NCBI GenBank assembly: GCA_016936255.1
Contig: JAFGYE010000018.1
Location: forward strand, 1-39,637
Direction of reading: 5' to 3'
Origin: Marinifilaceae bacterium
GTDB taxonomy: Bacteria; Bacteroidota; Bacteroidia; Bacteroidales; Marinifilaceae
DNA length: 39,637 bases
The notes beneath the pieces were generated by a model that ran no database searches, was not told the origin of the DNA, and saw only the letters and a program-made list of their open reading frames with translations. Shown one piece after another: positions 33,777-39,637 of this stretch. How positions within the stretch are numbered: position 1 is the first letter of the stretch; every line of letters starts with the position of its first letter. A program made the position numbers and the translations under genes.

Positions 33777-35420
33777 ATGACAAGTAATAGGTTTTCAATA
33801 TCAGGTAAAGTTGTAGATGTTGTTTCGCGTGAAATAATCAATGCAGAGGTGTATGTTGAAGAGGGAAGAATCACTTCCATTAGTAAGAGAGATTCTGTTC
33901 CTGATCAATATATCTTACCAGGACTTGTTGATGCACATATGCACATTGAAAGTACCTTATTAATACCAAGTCGGTTTGCAAGTTTAGTTGTACAGTTTGG
34001 CACATTAGGTTTGGTTACAGACCCGCACGAAATAGCAAATGTGCTGGGTGAGATTGGCGTTGATTTCATGATTAATGATGCCGGTAAAGTTCCTTTGGAA
34101 ATTCGCTTTGGTGTTCCGTCATGCGTACCGGCCACCAAACACGAAACTTCAGGTTTTGTTTTGGATAGTAATATTGTGGAAAGCTTACTGAAAAGAGAAG
34201 AAGTTGTTTGTCTTGCTGAAGTAATGGATTTTGTTGGTGTGATTGAAGACGATCTTGAGGTACTCAAAAAAATAGTAGCGTGTAAGAATCTTGGAAAAAA
34301 AATAGACGGTCATGCTCCAGGTTTAAAAGGAAAGGATTTGAAAAAATATGTGGCATCTGGAATTTCTGCGGATCATGAATGTTCAACTTTGGAGGAAGCT
34401 CTTGAAAAGATTTCTTTAGGGATGATGATTCAAATACGGGAGGGTAGTGCTGCTAAAGATTTTGAGGCGCTGTATTCTTTGCTGGAAACACACCCGGATA
34501 GAATCATGTTGTGCACAGATGATTTGCATCCAGATGATTTAATTGAAAATGGGCATATAAATTTTCTGATTAAACGTGGATTGAAGAAGGGACTTAATTT
34601 ATTTTCATTACTGCGGGCCGCTAGCTACAATCCAATCCATCATTACGGATTAAATCTGGGATTGTTGCAGGTTGGCGATTCTGCAGATTTTATTGTAATT
34701 GATCATCCGGAATCATTTGTTGTAGAGCGGGTATTTCGAAAAGGTGTTTGTATTTATAAAAATAAGGAGGTTTTGTTTAATGTAAGTAATGAAATCATCT
34801 TGAATAATTTTAGTCGAAAACCAATTCAATTAGCAGATTTGGCTGTTAAGCCTCAAAATGGTTCATTGCGGGCAATGGTTGTTAAGGATGGTGATCTGAT
34901 AACTGATTCAATTTTGTGTACACCAAAGGTAATTGATACAAATGTTGTATCTGACGTTGATAATGATTTATTGAAAATGGTTGTGATGAGCAGATACGAT
35001 AACAGAAAGCCTGTAATGGGATTTGCCAAAGGTTTTGGTTTTAAAAAAGGAGCTATTGCCGAAAGCATTGCTCACGATAGTCACAATATTATTGCTGTAG
35101 GAACGAATGATGAAGATTTGCTTCATGCAATTAATTCACTAATTGAAATGAAAGGTGGTATTGTTGCTGTAGACAACGGAGAGTGTGAGTCGGTCCAGTT
35201 GGAAGTGGCAGGATTAATGTCGAACAAAACAGGAGAGGATTTGATAAGGGAATATACAAGATTGAGTAATTTTGCTTCCGATCTGGGATCAAATTTTCAA
35301 TCGCCTTTTATGACTCTTGCATTTATGTCTTTGTTGGTAATTCCGAAACTAAAATTGTCGGATAAAGGTCTTTTTGATGTTAATGAATTTAGAGTAGTTG
35401 ACCTTTTTAAAGAAGAGTAA
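33777..35420 (+). CDS. ade: Adenine deaminase
   Basis: The 547-residue amidohydrolase-superfamily enzyme converts adenine to hypoxanthine and ammonia in purine salvage. The N-terminal metal-binding motif is VDAHMHIEST. TDPHEIANVLG, LAEVMDF, IDGHAPGLKGKDL and the Asp in MLCTDDLHPDD supply further catalytic and metal residues. A C-terminal beta domain with VVMSRYDNRKPVMGFAKGFG and AVDNGE completes the adenine-deaminase type, distinguishing it from adenosine deaminase. It starts at ATG 33777 after the mnmG terminator and leads into uvrC with a 26-bp gap. Confidence 0.95.
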   Translation: MTSNRFSISGKVVDVVSREIINAEVYVEEGRITSISKRDSVPDQYILPGLVDAHMHIESTLLIPSRFASLVVQFGTLGLVTDPHEIANVLGEIGVDFMINDAGKVPLEIRFGVPSCVPATKHETSGFVLDSNIVESLLKREEVVCLAEVMDFVGVIEDDLEVLKKIVACKNLGKKIDGHAPGLKGKDLKKYVASGISADHECSTLEEALEKISLGMMIQIREGSAAKDFEALYSLLETHPDRIMLCTDDLHPDDLIENGHINFLIKRGLKKGLNLFSLLRAASYNPIHHYGLNLGLLQVGDSADFIVIDHPESFVVERVFRKGVCIYKNKEVLFNVSNEIILNNFSRKPIQLADLAVKPQNGSLRAMVVKDGDLITDSILCTPKVIDTNVVSDVDNDLLKMVVMSRYDNRKPVMGFAKGFGFKKGAIAESIAHDSHNIIAVGTNDEDLLHAINSLIEMKGGIVAVDNGECESVQLEVAGLMSNKTGEDLIREYTRLSNFASDLGSNFQSPFMTLAFMSLLVIPKLKLSDKGLFDVNEFRVVDLFKEE

Positions 35421-35446
35421 GCTATATTAGAGGAAAATTAGAATAA

Positions 35447-37249
35447 GTGATAAAAAGTAAAAATACAGATCATTTAAAATCTTTGGTTTCTGCCTTGCCG
35501 GAAGAGCCGGGAGTGTATCAGTTCTTTGATGAGAACGACACAATTATATATGTTGGAAAAGCAAAGCGACTCAAACGGAGGGTAGCTTCCTATTTTAATA
35601 AAGTTCACGATTCGGCAAAAACCAATATAATGGTTCGCAAGATTGTGGATATTCGACATATTGTTGTTGAATCTGAAGAGGATGCTCTGTTATTGGAAAA
35701 TAACTTAATTAAAAAGCATCAGCCACGATACAATGTTCTTTTGAAAGACGATAAATCCTTTCCCTGGATTTGTATTAAAAGAGAGAACTTTCCAAGGGTT
35801 CAAGTCACCCGTAATATGATTAAAGATGGCTCGGAATATTTTGGGCCCTATACGAGTGTGAAAATGGTTCGGATTTTAATGGACATGATGCGGTCTTTGT
35901 ATCAATTGCGAACATGTAATTTAAGTCTTTCGGAAGAGGGGATTAGGGATAAGAAATTCAAAGTCTGTTTAGAGTATCATATTGGAAATTGCAAAGCGCC
36001 TTGTATTGGGAAGGAGAATAAAGATGAATATGAACAAATAATACAGGATATTCGGAATATATTGAAAGGGAATATTGGCTCGGTGACTTCTCATTTGAAA
36101 GAAAAAATTCAGGAACTGGCCAATGATTTCAAATTTGAAGAGGCACATCTTCTTAAAGAGAAATTAGATTTACTGGCAAAGTATCAAAGTAAGTCAACAA
36201 TTGTAAATCCTTCCATTGATAACATTGATGTGTATTCTATTGTTGATGATGAAGATTCTGCGTATGTAAATTTTTTAAAAGTGGTAAATGGAGCCATTAT
36301 TCAGGCACACACCATTGAAATGAAAAAGAAAATTTACGAAAGTAAAGAGGATTTGCTTTTGCTTGCTATTACAGAGATCCGGCAGAAGATTTTTAGTACG
36401 GCAAAAGAAATTTTGATTCCTTTTGAGCTTGAATTATCCATTGAAAATGTTCGGTTTGTTGTCCCTCAACGTGGCGATAAAAAGAAATTACTGGATTTAT
36501 CTGAACGCAACGTTAAATATTATCGTCTCGAAAAGTTAAAGAAAGGGGATAGGTCTCTAAAACAATCGCATTCTGAACGTATTGTAGAAACCATGCGCAC
36601 TGATTTAAGATTAAAAGATGCACCGGTTCATATTGAATGTTTTGACAATTCGAACATACAAGGAACTAATCCCGTCGCCTCTTGTGTTGTGTTCAGGAAT
36701 GCAAGACCTTATAAAAAGGATTATCGGCATTTTAATATAAAAACAGTAGTTGGAGCAAATGATTTTGCGTCTATGGAAGAAATAATTTACCGGCGTTATA
36801 AAAGATTGCTGGATGAGGGAAAGAGTTTACCGCAATTGATTTTGATTGATGGGGGAAAAGGACAATTGGGGGCCGCCTTAAATAGTTTGGATAAATTAGA
36901 ATTGCGTGGAAAGATTTCTGTAATTGGAATCGCCAAAAAACTGGAAGAAATTTATTTTCCAGGCGATCCTTATCCGTTGTATCTGGATAAGAATTCAGAA
37001 ACTCTTAAAACCATTCAACACTTGCGAAATGAATCACATCGCTTTGCAATTACCTTTCATAGGCAGAAGCGATCGACGGCATTTATTGTCTCGGAATTAG
37101 ATAAAATTGAAGGTGTCGGACCAAAATCAGTTCAAAAGTTAATTAAAAAGTTTAAGTCAGTAGAAAATGTTAAGAATGCTACTATCGAAGAACTTAAAAC
37201 AGAACTCGGTAGTTCGAAAGCCTTAACTGTTTGGAAATATTTTAATTAG
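35447..37249 (+). CDS. uvrC: UvrABC excinuclease subunit C
   Basis: The 600-residue protein starts at GTG 35447. The N-terminal GIY-YIG nuclease domain is EPGVYQFF followed by IIYVGKAKRLKRRVASYF (about 20-53). A UVR helical pair (about 200-240, DFKFEEAHLLKEKLDLL) binds UvrB. The RNase-H-like second nuclease domain is at about 370-530 (IECFDNSNIQGTNPVASCVVF, LILIDGGKGQL). A C-terminal helix-hairpin-helix has IEGVGPKSVQKLIKKFKSVENV. It makes both incisions around damage in nucleotide excision repair. Length and order are normal. Confidence 0.97.
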   Translation: MIKSKNTDHLKSLVSALPEEPGVYQFFDENDTIIYVGKAKRLKRRVASYFNKVHDSAKTNIMVRKIVDIRHIVVESEEDALLLENNLIKKHQPRYNVLLKDDKSFPWICIKRENFPRVQVTRNMIKDGSEYFGPYTSVKMVRILMDMMRSLYQLRTCNLSLSEEGIRDKKFKVCLEYHIGNCKAPCIGKENKDEYEQIIQDIRNILKGNIGSVTSHLKEKIQELANDFKFEEAHLLKEKLDLLAKYQSKSTIVNPSIDNIDVYSIVDDEDSAYVNFLKVVNGAIIQAHTIEMKKKIYESKEDLLLLAITEIRQKIFSTAKEILIPFELELSIENVRFVVPQRGDKKKLLDLSERNVKYYRLEKLKKGDRSLKQSHSERIVETMRTDLRLKDAPVHIECFDNSNIQGTNPVASCVVFRNARPYKKDYRHFNIKTVVGANDFASMEEIIYRRYKRLLDEGKSLPQLILIDGGKGQLGAALNSLDKLELRGKISVIGIAKKLEEIYFPGDPYPLYLDKNSETLKTIQHLRNESHRFAITFHRQKRSTAFIVSELDKIEGVGPKSVQKLIKKFKSVENVKNATIEELKTELGSSKALTVWKYFN

Positions 37250-37319
37250 GTGTATATAATTGAGGTGTTTGTATAGATTTAATTTGTTTGTGTTTTTGGA
37301 TTTCCCAGAAATAGTGTTT

Positions 37320-38303
37320 TTAAAAAAGAGCTGATAAAATCTCATTCTCTGTAAGTTTGATAAAGAATAAATTTAGATTGAGTTCTTTAAGTATCTTGGT
37401 AATAGTGTTTTTATCGTGATAGTTACCAATTAATATAGATTCAAAGCTGGAATTTTGATTTTCAACAAGGCAATTCCCAAATAACTCAAGGTTTCTAATA
37501 ATTCCTTTCTCTACCTTAATACTTATCTCTAGAATTGATCCTTCTGAGAAATTGGATAGTTTCTCGAATGTATAATTGGGAGAGTAGCCATAATTCCATT
37601 CCCAGTTATTATATTTCTCTGCCATTAAAGCTTCTATCTTTTCAATATCAATTGCCGATAGTTCAAATTCCTTAGCATCTGGAAATTTCGTTGTCAAATC
37701 CGTTAATATTAATTGAGCAAAGTTATCGATACTCATGGAGTTGGAAAGATATTCAGAGATGTTCGTTACCTTACTTCTAATGGATCTTATACCCCGATCT
37801 TTGAACTTGAGAGGATTTACCTTTAACAGCTGATTTAAGCGATTTAAATCGCTTGAAAATAGCATTGTGCCATGTTGCATAAGCTTGTTCTTAAAAATGT
37901 GTGAAGCATTCCCTGAAAATTTCTTTCCATCGATCGTTAAATCGCTTTTTCCTTCAAATTTAGCGTTTACGTGCAGCTTTTGAAGAGTATCGATAATCGG
38001 CTGACTGTATTTTTGAAAATCAACCAATTTACTTTTTTCTCCACTCTTGATAAAGCAATAATTTAGATTTCCTTCGTCGTGAAAAACGGTTCCTCCACCT
38101 GACATTCTTCTAATAACAGGTATATTTTCCTGTTCAGCTTTGTCGAGATTGATTTCAGCCAGGGTATTTTGATGTTTTCCTACAATTAATGCAGGAGTAT
38201 TGGTATACAAGAAGAAAAAATCATCTTCATGGTTTTTTAGCAAATACTCTTCGCAGGCAATGTTAAAAACGGGGTTGGTAGATGAACTGATGAAATACAA
38301 CAT
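37320..38303 (-). CDS. lplA: Lipoate--protein ligase
   Basis: The 327-residue protein has the BPL/LplA catalytic domain: NIACEEYLL, the conserved RRMSGGGTVFHDEGNLNYCFI, and KFSGNASHIFKNKLMQHGTMLF, which holds the active-site Lys region. The C-terminal third carries the LplA accessory domain. It activates lipoate with ATP and attaches it to E2 and H proteins of dehydrogenase complexes. It is transcribed against its neighbours: its 3' end faces uvrC across 70 bp with no clear hairpin, and its 5' end diverges from dtd. Confidence 0.94.
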   Translation of the reverse strand: MLYFISSSTNPVFNIACEEYLLKNHEDDFFFLYTNTPALIVGKHQNTLAEINLDKAEQENIPVIRRMSGGGTVFHDEGNLNYCFIKSGEKSKLVDFQKYSQPIIDTLQKLHVNAKFEGKSDLTIDGKKFSGNASHIFKNKLMQHGTMLFSSDLNRLNQLLKVNPLKFKDRGIRSIRSKVTNISEYLSNSMSIDNFAQLILTDLTTKFPDAKEFELSAIDIEKIEALMAEKYNNWEWNYGYSPNYTFEKLSNFSEGSILEISIKVEKGIIRNLELFGNCLVENQNSSFESILIGNYHDKNTITKILKELNLNLFFIKLTENEILSALF

Positions 38304-38439
38304 GCTTTACTTTTTTTTTGTAACGGATTACAAATATCAGTATTAATTGGGAAATATCTTAATTTAGAATCAATTTTAATAAGGTACAAGTCTGGAAAAA
38401 CGGTTTTGGCAATATCTTTTTTACATGAATATGATGTGT

Positions 38440-38447
38440 TATATTTG
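38440..38447 (+). promoter_or_regulatory. Bacteroidota -7 box of the dtd operon
   Basis: TATATTTG matches TAnnTTTG and lies 40 bp before the dtd ATG. The best upstream TTG (38406-38408) is too far away, so the -33 element is unclear. Confidence 0.5.
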
Positions 38448-38487
38448 AGAGGAACAATTAATTGTAACATTTAATAAATATATTGAT

Positions 38488-38940
38488 ATGCGGGTTGTGG
38501 TTCAGCGGGTTACTCAAGCTTCAGTGAGTGTAGATTCTGAAATAATCGGGCAGATGTCGAAAGGATTGCTGGTGTTGGTGGGAATAGAGAATGCTGATAC
38601 GGAAGAGGATTCGGAATGGTTGAGTAAAAAAATCTGTCATCTTCGAATTTTTGACGATGAGGAAGGAGTAATGAATAAATCTTTACTTGAAGTGGATGGA
38701 AATATTTTGGTAATCAGTCAGTTTACTTTGCATGCAAAAACTAAAAAGGGGAACAGACCATCTTATATTACAGCTGCAAAACCTGATATTTCAGTACCTC
38801 TGTACGAGAATTTTGTTGCTCGTTTGGAAAAAGCATCCGGAAAGAAGGTGGAAACAGGAAAATTTGGTGCCGAAATGCAGGTCTCATTGGTTAACGATGG
38901 TCCGGTTACCATTGTAATGGATACTAAAAACAAGGAATAG
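38488..38940 (+). CDS. dtd: D-aminoacyl-tRNA deacylase
   Basis: The 150-residue protein begins MRVVVQRVTQASVSVD and carries both catalytic signatures: SQFTL (about residues 77-81) and the C-terminal NDGPVTIVMD, equivalent to the Gly-cisPro loop that rejects L-amino acids. It frees tRNAs mischarged with D-amino acids or glycine. The stop codon abuts the next ATG without a gap, so the two genes are co-translated. Confidence 0.97.
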   Translation: MRVVVQRVTQASVSVDSEIIGQMSKGLLVLVGIENADTEEDSEWLSKKICHLRIFDDEEGVMNKSLLEVDGNILVISQFTLHAKTKKGNRPSYITAAKPDISVPLYENFVARLEKASGKKVETGKFGAEMQVSLVNDGPVTIVMDTKNKE

Positions 38941-39276
38941 ATGATGAATCAGATAGGAATTAAGGAAGCCCAGGAAAAAGTTGATCAATGGATCAAAAAG
39001 TATGGAGTTCGTTATTTTAATGAATTGACCAACATGGCTATTTTGACCGAAGAGGTAGGAGAGGTGGCTCGAATTATCTCCAGAAAATATGGAGAGCAAT
39101 CTTTCAAAGAAAGCGATAGGAAAGTTGATTTAGCAGATGAGATGGCTGATGTTCTTTGGGTTTTAATGTGCCTGGCAAATCAAACAGGAGTTGATTTAAA
39201 CGAAGCTTTCCAGAAGAATCTTGAGAAGAAAACGGAGCGGGATATGTACCGGCATAAAAATAATGAGAAACTCTGA
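38941..39276 (+). CDS. MazG-like nucleotide pyrophosphohydrolase
   Basis: The 111-residue helical protein has the MazG-type metal site: EEVGEVAR (Glu37, Glu38, Glu41) and DEMADVLWVL (Glu67, Asp70). A single short domain of this kind hydrolyses (d)NTPs to monophosphates and pyrophosphate, often clearing damaged nucleotides. Two ATGs in tandem directly follow the dtd stop; either could be used. A strong terminator follows at 39311-39348. Confidence 0.92.
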   Translation: MMNQIGIKEAQEKVDQWIKKYGVRYFNELTNMAILTEEVGEVARIISRKYGEQSFKESDRKVDLADEMADVLWVLMCLANQTGVDLNEAFQKNLEKKTERDMYRHKNNEKL

Positions 39277-39310
39277 GAACAGTAATTAAGCAGATGCTTT
39301 TTACACTAAG

Positions 39311-39348
39311 GCCAAAGTAATCATAGCGATAACTTTGGCTTTTTTTTT
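39311..39348 (+). terminator. Terminator of the dtd operon
   Basis: GCCAAAGT (39311-39318) pairs with ACTTTGGC (39332-39339), with an inner ATC/GAT pairing, followed by nine T residues. The remaining sequence up to 39551 is A/T-rich with no gene. Confidence 0.92.
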
Positions 39349-39551
39349 ACATGTGAATGCCAATATTATTTGTTCACAGAAAAATTGCTGTTAAAATTTG
39401 AATTCTATTGATCGCTAAAAATATAATGAGTTATGTGAAATTTTTCACGATAATATTTTTATTATTAATAGACAATTAAGGTATATTCGTAGTAGTATAT
39501 GAATGTTTTGTCAAATAAATATTCTTTTCAATTATTTAAAAAACTTTAGTT

Positions 39552-39637
39552 ATGGACGCATTTTTAGCATTTATTGGATTGTGGCCTGTTAGTTGGGCTC
39601 CAAAGTATTGGTCTTATTGTTGGGGACAATTAATTCC
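39552..39637 (+). CDS. Phage tail collar (MdpB-like) protein, 5' fragment
   Basis: An ATG at 39552 opens 28 codons running off the right edge: MDAFLAFIGLWPVSWAPKYW, then SYCWGQLI. The pattern M-x-x-F-L/I...W-P-x-x-x-A-P-x-x-W-x-x-C-x-G-Q-L-I is the start of tail-collar/microcystin-dependent-protein (MdpB) family proteins, which usually run to 160-200 residues. They resemble phage tail fibres, and their free-standing role is unclear. In Bacteroidota they often occur in tandem sets, which the next part of the contig could show. The second conserved position normally reads CDGQL; Trp here replaces Asp. Confidence 0.65.
   Translation, partial: MDAFLAFIGLWPVSWAPKYWSYCWGQLI

Overview
This AT-rich window looks like chromosomal DNA from a Bacteroidota bacterium, probably a marine Marinilabiliales/Marinifilaceae-type lineage; the family-level placement is inference. 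The evidence is several promoter boxes of the Bacteroidota form TAnnTTTG, families typical of the phylum (DUF4292, DUF4175, cyclophilins with a long insert, GG-leader peptides of the ELxxIKGG type), and a housekeeping set (pheS, dut, ybeY, mnmG, uvrC, dtd) with Bacteroidota-like features.

Left part (1-5160). A peptide gene cut by the window edge reads leftwards and starts with a double-glycine leader. Divergent from it is a large membrane-anchored TPR-CHAT (caspase-like) protein with its His/Cys dyad intact. Converging on that gene is a two-gene operon: an ECF-type sigma factor and a single-pass TPR protein that looks like an anti-sigma factor. The sigma gene and the leader-peptide gene share an upstream bipartite motif (GGTTACC, 16 bp, AATAAA) in the same orientation and with identical spacing. 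I read it as the promoter used by this sigma factor. This is the best candidate for an undescribed system in the window. Two identical tRNA-Val(TAC) genes with a strong terminator follow.

Middle part (5302-19977). Here lie a small unknown protein, two paralogous cyclophilins, pheS, an OsmC protein, a Crp/Fnr regulator and an unrecognised helical protein. A mobile-DNA patch follows: a degenerate 20-bp tandem repeat, a RAYT-type Y1 transposase carrying palindromic repeats inside its own reading frame, and an S41 protease gene broken by two homopolymer shifts. Next is a peptide-export pair, a C39-peptidase ABC transporter and an HlyD-type adaptor, split by a four-helix-bundle (IVS-type) gene. 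The pair could process and export GG-leader peptides such as the one at the left edge. A ROK kinase, a DUF3187-like protein and a YccF protein end this part.

Right part (20244-39637). A parS-like site precedes a co-oriented envelope and housekeeping run: flippase, dut, sugar nucleotidyltransferase, TPR protein, DUF4292 lipoprotein, EnvC-like protein, DUF4175, RsbW-like ATPase, ybeY and mnmG. A second, perfect parS-like palindrome lies just after mnmG, suggesting that the region is near the replication origin. Then come adenine deaminase, uvrC, lipoate ligase (minus strand), dtd, a MazG-like pyrophosphohydrolase, and the first 28 codons of a phage-tail-collar (MdpB-like) protein cut by the window end.
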